Origin: Aquicoccus porphyridii
GTDB taxonomy: Bacteria; Pseudomonadota; Alphaproteobacteria; Rhodobacterales; Rhodobacteraceae
Direction of reading: 5' to 3'
Length of the DNA: 64,000 nt
NCBI RefSeq assembly: GCF_008369105.1
Contig: NZ_VINQ01000020.1
Coordinates: 1 to 64,000, forward strand
Below the pieces are notes generated by a model, which made no database searches, had not been told where the DNA came from, and saw only the letters and a list, made by a program, of their open reading frames with translations. Shown piece by piece: positions 25,738 to 35,110 of this stretch (within the stretch, counting starts at the first letter, position 1; every line of letters begins with the position of its first letter). Position numbers and translations under genes: made by a program.

Positions 25738-27393
25738 CTACATCTGCTGATCGATGTTCCAAAACACGGACATCGGCGCCTTGAGCATCCCGCTAACCGA
25801 TGTCCGGTGTGCGACGGGATAGCGGAACTGGCCGAGCGGCACGATCGGCAGATCCTCGGCGGCGGCTTTCTGGATTTGGCGCGTGATTTCCATCGCCTTC
25901 TCCTCGTCAGTCTCGCGCGCCCATGCCGCGAGCAGCTCCTCCATATGCGCGTTGCAGGGCCAACCTTTGAAGGGGTTCTCCTCACACTTGGATTGCAGCC
26001 AGAAGTTGCCGATCGGATCGTCGAAGGTGAACGCCATCGCGGTCATCGGGAAAACACTCCAGCCGCCGCCTTCCGGCGCGTCACGGTTGGAGAGCGAACC
26101 CAGCATCGACGCGATGTCCGACATCCGAAGATCGACATTCATCCCCACGGATTGCATGTTTTCAGCCAGAACGACCGCGAATTCCTTGAGGACTGTACTG
26201 TCCGACGCGCCCAGCACCGCGATCGGCTCGCCGGTGAATCCGGCCTCTTTCATCAGCGCTTTGGCCTTTTCGGGATCGGGGGTCATCAGGTCTTCCATGC
26301 CCGCGGTGGATTCCAGCCGTCCGCCGCAGCCGAAGAAACTGTAGCATTCGGACCAAAACTCGCCGCTCACGCCGGCCACCGAGCGCAGGAAGTCCTTCTG
26401 ATCAATGGCGAGAGCCACCGCCCGGCGGGCGGCCTGGCTGTCCATGTCACGCTGAGTGTGATTCATCCGGAGAAAGCCAATCATGCCTTGTTCGTCGTTC
26501 ACCTGAAGCCCGACATCCGGGCTGGCTTCGAGTATCGGCAGAAGGTCGAGCGAGGGCCGTTGGACAATGTCGACCTCACCCGCCACCAGCGCATTGATGG
26601 CGGAACTCGCATCGGGCAAGACAATCCATTCGACACGGTCGATATGCACCTTCTTGCCACCGGACAGATAGTCGGCCGGTTCGTCCCGCGGCACGTAATC
26701 CTCGTTCTTGGCATAGACCAGCTTGGAGCCGGGGCGATGCTCCTCGGGCAGGAACTTGAACGGGCCCGATCCGATGATTGTATCCACCGGCTCGGTGGCC
26801 TTGAACTTTCGGGCTTCTTCCTCGCGGAAGACGAACAGGGGGCCGGTCGTAGGTTTGGCGAAGGCGTTCAGCAACCAGAGCGCGGGGGTATCGAGAGTAA
26901 CCTCGAAGGTCTTTGCGTCGATCACTGTGGTCTTCATGCCGAACTCGACCAGCTTCTTGCCGGCGCTGTCCTTCTGGGCCCAGCGTTCGATCGAGGCGAC
27001 AGCATCGGCTGCTTCGACGGGCGAACCGTCATGGAATGTCAGGCCGTCGCGCAATGTGAAAGTGTAGTGTGCCTTGTCGTCCGAGACCTCCCATGTTTCG
27101 ACCATCTGCGGTTGCGGCCGACCTTGGGAATCGCGCGCGAACAGGGTGTCGTAGACCATGTAGCCGTGCTCGAATGTCACCGCGAGCCAGTTGGCCACGG
27201 GGTCCAGCGTTTTGGGTTCGGAAAAACCGACATAGCGCACAACCTTGGTATCCTGCGCCGATGCCGTGACGACTCCGAGGCCGACGGCAATGGTGATACC
27301 CGCCGAAAGGAGCGCGGCCCGGGCAAGCCCGGCACGCGCGCGTCGTGTCTGTGGTGCCCCTTCGCGGAGCGAGCTTGGTGTGATTTCGTTCAT
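25738..27393 (-). CDS. ABC transporter substrate-binding protein, family 5 (peptide/opine type)
   Basis: A 551-residue SBP_bac_5 receptor. A long N-terminal region with a hydrophobic segment (ALLSAGITIAVGLGVVTASA) acts as signal peptide. Family marks follow: VRYVGFSEPKTLDPVANWLAV, YTFTLRDGLTFHDGSPVEAADAVASIERW, IIGSGPFKFL and ARRAVALAIDQKDFL. Such proteins bind di/oligopeptides but also opines, glutathione and other amides. It is divergent from the two permease and two ATPase genes (27694-31548); the shared 300-bp region carries motif A. With the S45 amidase downstream, an amide-containing ligand is likely. Confidence 0.94.
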   Translation of the reverse strand: MNEITPSSLREGAPQTRRARAGLARAALLSAGITIAVGLGVVTASAQDTKVVRYVGFSEPKTLDPVANWLAVTFEHGYMVYDTLFARDSQGRPQPQMVETWEVSDDKAHYTFTLRDGLTFHDGSPVEAADAVASIERWAQKDSAGKKLVEFGMKTTVIDAKTFEVTLDTPALWLLNAFAKPTTGPLFVFREEEARKFKATEPVDTIIGSGPFKFLPEEHRPGSKLVYAKNEDYVPRDEPADYLSGGKKVHIDRVEWIVLPDASSAINALVAGEVDIVQRPSLDLLPILEASPDVGLQVNDEQGMIGFLRMNHTQRDMDSQAARRAVALAIDQKDFLRSVAGVSGEFWSECYSFFGCGGRLESTAGMEDLMTPDPEKAKALMKEAGFTGEPIAVLGASDSTVLKEFAVVLAENMQSVGMNVDLRMSDIASMLGSLSNRDAPEGGGWSVFPMTAMAFTFDDPIGNFWLQSKCEENPFKGWPCNAHMEELLAAWARETDEEKAMEITRQIQKAAAEDLPIVPLGQFRYPVAHRTSVSGMLKAPMSVFWNIDQQM

Positions 27394-27449
27394 TTCGAAC
27401 TCCCTGATGGTTCCTGCTCTTCCATGTCTGAAAGATACGGAACTCTATC

Positions 27450-27470
27450 ATGCAAAAATCTATTTCGCAA
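27450..27470. promoter_or_regulatory. 9-3-9 palindrome, motif A (site 3, divergent transporter promoter)
   Basis: Left arm ATGCAAAAA, spacer TCT, right arm ATTTCGCAA, followed at once by a TTGACA (27472-27477) that can serve as a -35 box for the plus-strand transporter genes. It lies between the divergent binding-protein and permease genes, so a bound regulator could control both. Confidence 0.65.
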
Positions 27471-27693
27471 ATTGACATCAGGGAATTTACATGCATTTTG
27501 AACATGAAAATACGATATTTAGACCTGATAGAAGTGTCCTTCAGCAGGAGTGTTAGTTAATGCGAAACTCAAACTCGCACGCGAATAGATATGGCGCCGC
27601 CGGTCGCAGTCTCGGCAGGTTGGGCGGTGCGATGGCCTCCCGTGCCATCCGTGATTCGCATGCCTCGGGGCCAGGGTGGGAGGTGGGGTCACG

Positions 27694-28635
27694 ATGCTGA
27701 CATTTCTTCTGGGGCGGATATTCCTGACCATCCCGGTGATGGCTGTCGTTTCGCTCGTCGTCTTCTCGTTGCTCTACCTGACGCCCGGCGATCCGGCCCA
27801 GCTCATCGCAGGCGAAATGGCGACGGAGAACGATATCGCCGCGCTCAGGGAACAGCTTGGCCTCGATCAGCCGTTCTTCGTGCGTTTCGCCACCTGGGTG
27901 GCGCATGTGCTGTCCGGCGACCTCGGGACGTCGATTTATTCGCAGTTGCCGGTCGGGACCGTGATCGCACAGCGGCTTGGGGCTACCTTGTGGCTGGCCT
28001 GCGCGACGGTGATCATCTCGACGGCGCTGGCCGTCCCGGCGGGTGTCGCGGCAGCCTATTGGCGCGGGAGTCGCATGGACAGGATCATCATGGCCATGTC
28101 TACCCTTGGCTTCTCGGTGCCCATCTTCGTGGTCGGGTACCTGTTGATCTTCGCCTTCTCGGTCAAGCTAAAATGGTTTCCGGTCCAGGGGTTCGTCCCG
28201 CCCGGAGAGAACCTTCTCGGTTTTGTCCGTTCGATTACCCTGCCGGCACTTTCTCTATCGCTCGTGTTCGTGGCGCTGATTGCCCGGATCACCCGGGCCT
28301 CAATGATCGAAGTCATGTCCGGAGACTTCGTCCGAACGGCCCGGGCCAAGGGGCTGCGCCCGTCGCGCATCGTCTGGGTGCATTCGCTGCGCAACGCCTC
28401 GCTTCCGATCGTTACCACCATCGGTGTCGGAATCGCGAACCTTCTGGGCGGGGTGGTGGTCACGGAAAGCGTCTTCGGCATACCCGGCCTGGGCCGACTG
28501 CTGGTCGAGTCCGTCCTGTCCCGAGACTATCCGATGGTACAGGCGCTGATCCTGCTTTTCGCCTTGGCCTACGTGCTGATCAACCTGATCACCGACATCC
28601 TCTATATGCTGATCGACCCGAGGCTTCGCACATGA
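27694..28635 (+). CDS. Peptide-type ABC transporter permease (DppB-like)
   Basis: A 313-residue inner-membrane protein with six predicted segments. It has the DppB N-terminus (MLTFLLGRIFLTIPVMAVVSLVVFSLLYLTPGDPAQLIAG) and the EAA loop FVRTARAKGLRPSRIVWVHSLRNASLPIVTTIG. The start at ATG 27694 follows GGGAGG. It overlaps the next permease by ATGA. Part of a five-gene importer with the divergent binding protein. Confidence 0.94.
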   Translation: MLTFLLGRIFLTIPVMAVVSLVVFSLLYLTPGDPAQLIAGEMATENDIAALREQLGLDQPFFVRFATWVAHVLSGDLGTSIYSQLPVGTVIAQRLGATLWLACATVIISTALAVPAGVAAAYWRGSRMDRIIMAMSTLGFSVPIFVVGYLLIFAFSVKLKWFPVQGFVPPGENLLGFVRSITLPALSLSLVFVALIARITRASMIEVMSGDFVRTARAKGLRPSRIVWVHSLRNASLPIVTTIGVGIANLLGGVVVTESVFGIPGLGRLLVESVLSRDYPMVQALILLFALAYVLINLITDILYMLIDPRLRT

Positions 28636-29480
28636 ACTCCATGCTATCCCTGACCCAGACCCAGCGAATGCTGAGACACAACAGGGCCGCCGCCATCGGC
28701 CTGGTCATCCTGATCCTGTTCGTCCTGGTCGCTATCTTTGCCGATCTCATTGCCCCCTATCCCCCGTCTGCTGCGAATTCCATCGACCGGCTGCAAGGGC
28801 CGAGTACCGCACATTGGTTCGGCACCGACCAGCACGGCCGCGACGTGTTAAGCCGGGTGGTGGTGGGTACGCGGTCCTCGATCATCGTGGGTTTCGGCGC
28901 GACGGTGGCGACGCTGCTGCTGGGCACTGTGATCGGATTGCTTTCGGGCTATTTTCGCGTGCTCGACTGGGTCCTGATGCGGATCATTGACGGGCTGATG
29001 GCAATCCCGGCGATTCTCTTGGCTATCGCGTTGATGGCGATCAGCCGGCCGTCGCTTTTCAACGTGATCGTTGCCATCGCCATCGCGGATTCGCCACGAA
29101 CCGCGAGGCTGGTGCGATCGATCGTCATGTCGACGCGCGGGGCCTTGCATGTCGATGCGGCGCGGCTGGCGGGGATCGGGCATGTGAAGATCATGCTGAA
29201 ACATCTTCTGCCCGGAACCTTCGGCGCGCTTGCCGTGAAGGGGACCTATGTTTTCGCCTCCGCTATCATCGTTGAGGCGGTGCTGAGTTTTCTCGGCCTT
29301 GGCCTGCCGCCGACCGTGCCGTCCTGGGGCAATATCATCGCCGAAGGGCGGCTCTATTTTCAGATCTACCCCCATATGGTGCTGTTCCCGGCCGTCATCC
29401 TGTCGGTGCTCGTTCTGTCGATCAACATGGTCGGCGACGCCCTGCGCGACCTGCTCGACCCGAGAATGAAATGGGAATGA
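28632..29480 (+). CDS. Peptide-type ABC transporter permease (DppC-like)
   Basis: A 282-residue inner-membrane protein. It has the DppC N-terminal region (RHNRAAAIGLVILILFVLVAIFADLIAPYPP), the conserved HWFGTDQHGRDVLSRVVVGTRSS and the EAA loop LHVDAARLAGIGHVKIMLKHLLPGTFGALAV. Start and stop overlap the neighbours by ATGA, indicating a tightly coupled operon. Confidence 0.94.
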   Translation: MNSMLSLTQTQRMLRHNRAAAIGLVILILFVLVAIFADLIAPYPPSAANSIDRLQGPSTAHWFGTDQHGRDVLSRVVVGTRSSIIVGFGATVATLLLGTVIGLLSGYFRVLDWVLMRIIDGLMAIPAILLAIALMAISRPSLFNVIVAIAIADSPRTARLVRSIVMSTRGALHVDAARLAGIGHVKIMLKHLLPGTFGALAVKGTYVFASAIIVEAVLSFLGLGLPPTVPSWGNIIAEGRLYFQIYPHMVLFPAVILSVLVLSINMVGDALRDLLDPRMKWE

Positions 29481-30526
29481 CCAGAATGCTGACAATCGTG
29501 AAGGAGCGCCGCGATGACGCTGGGCCAGTGATGGAGGTCGAGGGCCTGACCTGTGTCTTCAAGGGGAGCGACGGCGATGTTTTCGCTCTGAACGGGGTCA
29601 GCCTGAGGATAATGCCGGGCGAGATCGTCGCGCTGGTGGGTGAATCCGGCTGCGGCAAGAGCGTAACGGCCATGGCCGCGATGGGGCTGGTTCCGGGCGA
29701 TGCGCTGCGCGAGATGACCGGGTCGATCCGGTTCGACGGGCGCGACGTGATCGGCCTGGAGGACGAACAGTGGCGACAGTTGAGGGGACGGGAGATCGGC
29801 ATGATCTTTCAGGATCCGATGACGGCCCTGAACCCGATGATGACCATCGGCGATCAGATCGGCGAGATTCTGGTTCGGCACGAGAAGCTCGGTCGAGGGG
29901 CGGTCCGAGCAAGGGTGCTCGACCTGCTCAAAGCCACCCGGATTCCCGATCCGGACCGGCGCATCGACGAGTACCCGCATCAACTGTCCGGCGGGATGCG
30001 CCAGCGGGTGGTGATCGCAATGGCGATCGCCTGCCGCCCCCGGCTGCTTATCGCGGACGAGCCGACGACCGCGCTCGATGTCACCATCCAGGCGCAGATC
30101 CTCCGCCTGCTGGAAGACCTAAGGGAGGAGACCGGCAGCGCGATCATGCTGATCACCCACGACCTGGGCGTGGTGGCCGAGGTCGCGGACAGGACAGCGG
30201 TAATCTATGCGGGCCGCGTGGTGGAAAGCGCGGAAACCGGGCAGCTTCTGAGCGCACCGTTGCACCCTTATACCGCGAACCTGATGCGCTCCGCGCCGGA
30301 TATCGAGGCGATCCTGCGCGCGCCCGATGACGAGGTTCCCCGCATCCCCGAGATACCCGGTATCGTGCCCAGACTGACCGAGCGGCCGCGTGGCTGTCCC
30401 TTTGCCCGCCGCTGTGACCGGGCCGAGCAAAGATGCGACACGACGGTCCCGCCGGAAACCGACTGGGGAGATGGGCACATGGTGGCCTGCTGGAATCCCG
30501 TTCCGTTCGAAAAGGGGGCGAAATGA
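29477..30526 (+). CDS. Peptide-type ABC transporter ATPase (DppD-like)
   Basis: A 349-residue ATPase with Walker [12 protein letters not shown]-loop [14 protein letters not shown], signature [15 protein letters not shown], Walker [15 protein letters not shown], and the C-terminal oligopeptide-transporter extension with the Cys cluster ([16 protein letters not shown]) that binds an Fe-S cluster in related DppD proteins. The start overlaps the upstream stop (ATGA). Confidence 0.94.
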   Translation: MTRMLTIVKERRDDAGPVMEVEGLTCVFKGSDGDVFALNGVSLRIMPGEIVALVGESGCGKSVTAMAAMGLVPGDALREMTGSIRFDGRDVIGLEDEQWRQLRGREIGMIFQDPMTALNPMMTIGDQIGEILVRHEKLGRGAVRARVLDLLKATRIPDPDRRIDEYPHQLSGGMRQRVVIAMAIACRPRLLIADEPTTALDVTIQAQILRLLEDLREETGSAIMLITHDLGVVAEVADRTAVIYAGRVVESAETGQLLSAPLHPYTANLMRSAPDIEAILRAPDDEVPRIPEIPGIVPRLTERPRGCPFARRCDRAEQRCDTTVPPETDWGDGHMVACWNPVPFEKGAK

Positions 30527-31548
30527 ACAAGCCGATCAATCCCGAAACCGCGCCGCCGCCTGCGGATGACGACGACCAGCGTGCCGAGGCGCCGCTGTTG
30601 CAAATCGACGATCTGGTCAAGCAGTTCACCGTTCGGCGCGGGTTGTTTGCCCGGGCCCGCAAGTTGTCGGCGGTCAACGAAATTTCGCTGAATGTCCGTC
30701 CGGGCGAAACCTTTGCGCTGATCGGGGAATCGGGTTGTGGCAAGACGACGGTCGGACGGATGGTCACCGGACTGGAGAAGCCAACCGCCGGAACGATCCG
30801 TTATCGCGGAACCGAAATGGTCGGACGCAGTCAGCGCGTGACGGACCTGCGGCGCGAAATCCAGATGATCTTCCAGGACCCCTATGCTTCGCTGAACCCG
30901 CGGCTCAGGGTCTGGGAATCGGTGGCCGAGCCGATCTTCGGGTTCAGGCTGATGCCGAAGAGCGCCGCGCGAGGCAGGGTGGAGGAACTGTTCTCGCTGG
31001 TCGGCTTGCGGCCGGATCAGATGGACCGGTTCCCGCATGAGCTTTCGGGCGGGCAGAGACAGCGCGTGGGCATCGCGCGGGCTTTGGCAGCCGATCCCAA
31101 GCTGATCGTGGCAGATGAGCCTGTCTCGGCGCTCGATGTGTCGATCCAGGCGCAGATTCTTAACCTGATGCGCAAGATCCACGGACAACTGGGTATCGCC
31201 TATCTCTTCATCTCGCACGATCTGAGCGTGGTGGCGCATATCTCGACCCGGATCGCGGTGATGTATCTGGGCGAGATCGTCGAGACTGGTGAAACTCGTG
31301 CGGTGCTGCGGAATCCGCAACACCCCTACACCCAGGAATTGCTGGCGTCGGTGCCGCGCAGGCGGGTGTCCGACAGGTCCGAGCGTGTTCGCCCGCCCAA
31401 GGGCGATCTGCCCTCGCCACTGGATCCGCCGAGCGGGTGCCGGTTCCACCCCCGCTGCCGCCACGCGATGCCGGAATGTTCGGCCTCGGCGCCCGCGCAA
31501 CGCGAGATGCCGAACGGAGCGAGAGTCCGGTGTCACCTCTACGATTGA
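30523..31548 (+). CDS. Peptide-type ABC transporter ATPase (DppF-like)
   Basis: A 341-residue ATPase: Walker A GESGCGKTTVG, Q-loop MIFQDPYASLNPRL, signature [15 protein letters not shown], Walker B LIVADEPVSALDVS, and the C-terminal Cys motif SGCRFHPRCRHAMPEC. ATG 30523 overlaps the upstream stop codon and gives the family N-terminus. Last gene of the importer operon; a terminator hairpin follows at 31551. Confidence 0.94.
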   Translation: MNKPINPETAPPPADDDDQRAEAPLLQIDDLVKQFTVRRGLFARARKLSAVNEISLNVRPGETFALIGESGCGKTTVGRMVTGLEKPTAGTIRYRGTEMVGRSQRVTDLRREIQMIFQDPYASLNPRLRVWESVAEPIFGFRLMPKSAARGRVEELFSLVGLRPDQMDRFPHELSGGQRQRVGIARALAADPKLIVADEPVSALDVSIQAQILNLMRKIHGQLGIAYLFISHDLSVVAHISTRIAVMYLGEIVETGETRAVLRNPQHPYTQELLASVPRRRVSDRSERVRPPKGDLPSPLDPPSGCRFHPRCRHAMPECSASAPAQREMPNGARVRCHLYD

Positions 31549-31550
31549 AA

Positions 31551-31572
31551 AACGCGGGCCCGAGCCCGCGTT
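31551..31572. terminator. Bidirectional terminator
   Basis: Perfect 9-bp arms AACGCGGGC and GCCCGCGTT with a CCGA loop, 2 bp after the DppF-like stop. On the minus strand it is followed by TTTTTC, on the plus strand by CGCATTT. It separates the convergent importer and amidase genes. Confidence 0.85.
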
Positions 31573-31604
31573 CGCATTTGTACCAGGCAAGGCCTCCGCC
31601 GCAG

Positions 31605-33962
31605 TCAGGCCGGGGTGATCTCGGTCAGAACGATTGTGGCCTCGTCCACTGCGTCGCGGCTGAAGACCATCGGCAGATAGCCGTAGTCGGCCCAAGTTTC
31701 GACGAACTCCCGGTAGCCGGTGCTTTCGGGATCGCCGGACTGACCGGGCAGGTTGATGAACCTGCAACCGTCCCAGTTTCCCACATCAAACACGATCCGG
31801 ACGGCGGCCCCCGTCAACACCGAGAAATCGCTGCGATAGATGGCATTGGCCGGGGTCGAACCGCTTCCGCCCAAGGGGATCGGACCGATATCGAATCGCC
31901 CGGCCTGATCAGGAAAGGCGGTGCTGATCGCGTGCTTCATCGTCAGCTTGTGGATCTTGCCCCATTGCCAGTCGGCAGGATCGCTGCCCATTCGGGAAAC
32001 CATGTCGCCCCATGCGGACTCGAGCGTGCTGGCGATGACTGCCTTCCGGAACGCTATCGGATCACCGTCGCACCAGGCTTCAGGGCGCTCCATGGCGTCC
32101 AGCGCCGATTGCACGTCGCTTATGCGAAGGGCGGGCGGCACCGGCTCGCCTTCGGTCACCGCCTCATAAAGTGCGGGGATCAAGTGCGCCATGAACCACA
32201 GCTCGAAAAGGGCGCCGGACGAGCTTTCTGCCGACAGCCAGCAATCCCAGCCGAGGATGTGGTCGGCCGCCCGTGCCGCGACACCGTCCAGCGCCGTTTC
32301 TTTCAGGATGGCCTGAAGCCGCCGGGCAGGGATCGAGGTCAGATCCGATTGCAGGGCCTGAGACTCGGCCAGCGTATGTCGGTCGCGGGAATAGAGCACT
32401 TCCTGCACCCGCTGCGCCCGGCTTCCGTCGATCCATTCGTTGCCAATCGGGATTCCGGTGCGCTGCCATTCGTCGGTGAGATTCATCTCGTTTGCGGAAT
32501 AGAGCATGCCGTTCGCGGGGTTGATGCTGTGCGGCATTTCCAGCGGCGAGATGTACCCGTCCCATTCGTAGCGGCCATCGCCCGGGATGGGCAGAAGCCC
32601 CTCCCAATTCGGGCGGATCGGACTCCAGCCCACCGATTGCCACACGATGTTGCCGTCGATATCCGCCCACATGTGGTTCATCGTCGGTGCGCCCCAGCCG
32701 ACGAGGGCGTTGCGGTATTCCTCGACACTGCGGGCACGCATGACCGAGAGCGAGGCCATGTAGGCCGATGTCCCTGCGTCGGACCAGACCGACCGGATTG
32801 CATAGGCGCGGTTGTTGTCCGGTTCTTCCAGCATGACCGGTCCGTGGCGCGTGAAATGCAGAGGCAGAGTGACCGGCGCGTGCCCCTTCACTTCGAAGAC
32901 CTCGTCGACCACCTCCATCCGTTCCCATCCGTCACCATATCGGTAAGAGAGAGGGTCGTCGGGATCGAGGTCGTAGACATAGACGTCCTGTTGATCGGCG
33001 CCGTAGGTCGTCAGGCAAAAGGCGGCAAAATCGCTGTGGCCGATGATGATGCCCGGCGCGGCCGGGTCGCCGGCGCCGATCACGTCTATCCCGGGCGCGG
33101 TCAGGTGCACCATGTAGCGCAGCGATGGCACGCCGTGGACCCGGTGCGGATCGCTGGCAAGGATTGGCCGCCCCGTCTCGGTCAGTGCGGGCGCGATCGC
33201 CCAGTTGTTCGATCCCTCGCTATCGGTGGCCTGCGTCACGTCCCCGGCCGCGCTGGTCGTTCGCCATTTCCAGGCATCGTCCATCGTGGCCGAAAGCCTG
33301 TCCGGCGTGAAGGTCGGCGGTGCGACGGCGAGCTGGTAGCGCTGGACCAGGTCCAGCGGGATGGAGCCCAGGTCCAGGTCCTCGGCCGTGGTCGGCGTGA
33401 CGGGTGGTTCGAGATGCTTGCGCAACGCCTCGGCGCGCTTGCCGGACCGGCTGAGCGTGTAGGCGCGCTGGACCTCGGAGATCGCATTGCGGATCAGGCA
33501 ATGGGTGCGGGGGCGGACGACGTCTTCGGGATGCCAGTGCGACGGCTTGGTGCCGAACAGCTCGAACTCCGGGGGCAGCGGGGCGCCGCCGGCAAGAACC
33601 CGGTCGATATAGGCGTTGATGCCGCGGATGAAGGCCGAGCAGATGGCTTCGGCATCGGGCGCGTAGGAGTCCCATTCAGGGGAGATGTCGCCGCGATAGA
33701 CGAAATGCCGGGTTGCGTGATCCTGGGCCAGGAAGCCCGGGCCGAAGTCCGCGGCCAGCAGACCCAACCCCTTCTTCCGCCAGAGGTCGATCTGCCAAAG
33801 TCGTTCGGACGCGACGTTGTAACCCTGCGCGAAGAACAGGTCGTCCCGGCTTTCGGCGCGGATATGGGTGATTCCCCAGCGGTCCTTCCTGATCTCCGCC
33901 TTGGCCGTGAGGCCCGTGACGGGAACCGCCGTGCCGTCCCGGGTTTCGGGGCTCTTCGTCAT
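31605..33962 (-). CDS. Penicillin acylase family (S45) amidase, no visible signal peptide
   Basis: A 785-residue Ntn-hydrolase precursor. Self-cleavage should occur before Ser251 in DSEG/SNNWAIAP, which would become the N-terminal nucleophile of the beta chain. Other family parts are KAEIRKDRWGITHIRAESRDDLFFAQGYNVASERLWQID in the alpha chain and the metal/substrate segment GHSDFAAFCLTTYGADQQDVYVY. Known members hydrolyse penicillin G, cephalosporins, N-acyl homoserine lactones or other acyl amides. Most are exported, but the start at 33962 (after AAGGAAC) gives a hydrophilic N-terminus with no signal peptide. This suggests cytoplasmic action on substrate imported by the adjacent peptide-type ABC transporter. 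An upstream open frame to 34367 is not coding. Confidence 0.93.
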   Translation of the reverse strand: MTKSPETRDGTAVPVTGLTAKAEIRKDRWGITHIRAESRDDLFFAQGYNVASERLWQIDLWRKKGLGLLAADFGPGFLAQDHATRHFVYRGDISPEWDSYAPDAEAICSAFIRGINAYIDRVLAGGAPLPPEFELFGTKPSHWHPEDVVRPRTHCLIRNAISEVQRAYTLSRSGKRAEALRKHLEPPVTPTTAEDLDLGSIPLDLVQRYQLAVAPPTFTPDRLSATMDDAWKWRTTSAAGDVTQATDSEGSNNWAIAPALTETGRPILASDPHRVHGVPSLRYMVHLTAPGIDVIGAGDPAAPGIIIGHSDFAAFCLTTYGADQQDVYVYDLDPDDPLSYRYGDGWERMEVVDEVFEVKGHAPVTLPLHFTRHGPVMLEEPDNNRAYAIRSVWSDAGTSAYMASLSVMRARSVEEYRNALVGWGAPTMNHMWADIDGNIVWQSVGWSPIRPNWEGLLPIPGDGRYEWDGYISPLEMPHSINPANGMLYSANEMNLTDEWQRTGIPIGNEWIDGSRAQRVQEVLYSRDRHTLAESQALQSDLTSIPARRLQAILKETALDGVAARAADHILGWDCWLSAESSSGALFELWFMAHLIPALYEAVTEGEPVPPALRISDVQSALDAMERPEAWCDGDPIAFRKAVIASTLESAWGDMVSRMGSDPADWQWGKIHKLTMKHAISTAFPDQAGRFDIGPIPLGGSGSTPANAIYRSDFSVLTGAAVRIVFDVGNWDGCRFINLPGQSGDPESTGYREFVETWADYGYLPMVFSRDAVDEATIVLTEITPA

Positions 33963-34109
33963 CTTGCCGTTCCTTTCATGCGCTGTTCTGCGGGTTCTGT
34001 ACTCGCTTCCATTAAATGAAAAACAATTTCGCATAAGTTGACAAGATATTTTTCGAGAAAATATAATAAATACTGAAGAATGGTGAGGATGTCCTTGACC
34101 TTGTGAATT

Positions 34110-34130
34110 TTGCGAATAAGATTTTCGCAT
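34110..34130. promoter_or_regulatory. 9-3-9 palindrome, motif A (site 4, between amidase and transketolase genes)
   Basis: On the minus strand: ATGCGAAAA, TCT, TATTCGCAA; 7 of 9 arm positions pair. A second right half-site, ATTTCGCAT, lies at 34026-34034 nearer the amidase, again next to TTGACA (34038-34043). The divergent region 33963-34250 otherwise holds only promoter-like AT-rich DNA. Confidence 0.65.
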
Positions 34131-34250
34131 GAACTTGATATCTTTCCTCTTGGCTATCGCAGCTTCGAACTCCTCCGTCGCAGCCGCCGGGATCGGTTCT
34201 CTGTCGACGGATTGCAAAGCGCACCACACAAGAAGGAGCCAGGCACGGCC

Positions 34251-35108
34251 ATGACGTTGCCCAATGATTTCAGACCCGATGCAGAAACTCTTGCCCGGTT
34301 GCGCGACCGGGCCCGCTTTGTTCGGCTTGAGACGATTCGCCTGATCGAGATCGCCAAGGTAGGGCACTACAGTTCGGTCTTCTCGGCCGCCGAAATCTTT
34401 GCGGCTCTATACTACGACGTGATGCGGCTCTCGCCAGATCCGAAGTGGCCAGACCGCGACAGGTTCCTCATGGGCAAGGGGCATGCCGCTGTCGGCCTTT
34501 TCCCGATCTATGCCGACAAGGGCTGGCTCGATCCCGCGCTGCTGGACAACTACACCCGGTTGGGCAGCCCGCTTGGCGATCACCCAGACATGAGGAAAGT
34601 CCCGGGCGTCGATTTCTCATCTGGCTCCATCGGCCATGCGCTGTCGAATGGCGTGGGCATGGCCTTTGGCGGACGGATGCAGGGGCGTGATTTCACCACC
34701 TTCGTGATGCTCGGCGACGGAGAGATGCAGGAAGGTCAGGTCTGGGAGGCCGCGACCTGTGCGGCGCATCACCATCTTTCGCGGCTGGTCGCGATTGTGG
34801 ACCGCAACGGGTTCCAACTGGACGGCGAGGTTGACCGTGAAATGAGCATCGAACCGCTGGCCGACAAGTGGCGCGCCTTCGGCTGGGAGGTGCACGAGGT
34901 CGATGGCCATGACCCGTCCGCGTTGACGGCGCTGCTGCGCCGCGTCAGGGCGGACAAGGACCGCGAGCGTCCCTGTTGCATCGTCGCGCACACCAGCAAG
35001 GGCAAGGGGGTCTCGTATATGGAGACCGAGCCGGGCTGGCATCTGGGCTATCTCGCACCCGAGGATGCCGAGGCGGCCCGCCGTGAAATCATCGAAACGG
35101 AGATCTGA
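34251..35108 (+). CDS. Transketolase-like N-terminal subunit (TPP-binding)
   Basis: A 285-residue protein equal to the PP domain of transketolase. It shows HYSSVFSAAEIFAALYYDVM, GKGHAAVGLFPIYADKGW, SSGSIGHALSNGVGMAFG and the thiamine diphosphate/magnesium motif GDGEMQEGQVWEAATCAAHHHLSRLVAIVDRNG. Split transketolases of this kind are common in catabolic and biosynthetic clusters and transfer two-carbon ketol units or make acyloin bonds on unusual substrates. The start at 34251 fits the family. It is paired with the C-terminal subunit 2 bp downstream and runs divergently from the amidase gene. Confidence 0.93.
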   Translation: MTLPNDFRPDAETLARLRDRARFVRLETIRLIEIAKVGHYSSVFSAAEIFAALYYDVMRLSPDPKWPDRDRFLMGKGHAAVGLFPIYADKGWLDPALLDNYTRLGSPLGDHPDMRKVPGVDFSSGSIGHALSNGVGMAFGGRMQGRDFTTFVMLGDGEMQEGQVWEAATCAAHHHLSRLVAIVDRNGFQLDGEVDREMSIEPLADKWRAFGWEVHEVDGHDPSALTALLRRVRADKDRERPCCIVAHTSKGKGVSYMETEPGWHLGYLAPEDAEAARREIIETEI

Positions 35109-35110
35109 TC

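Noticed and set aside
25444-27501. 685-codon open frame on the plus strand
   Set aside because: Antisense to the family 5 binding-protein gene, with no recognisable motif and a Cys/Arg/His-rich random look.
31437-34019. 860-codon open frame on the plus strand
   Set aside because: It is antisense to the S45 amidase, whose motifs are clear; long antisense frames are usual in high-GC DNA and this one has no domain signature.
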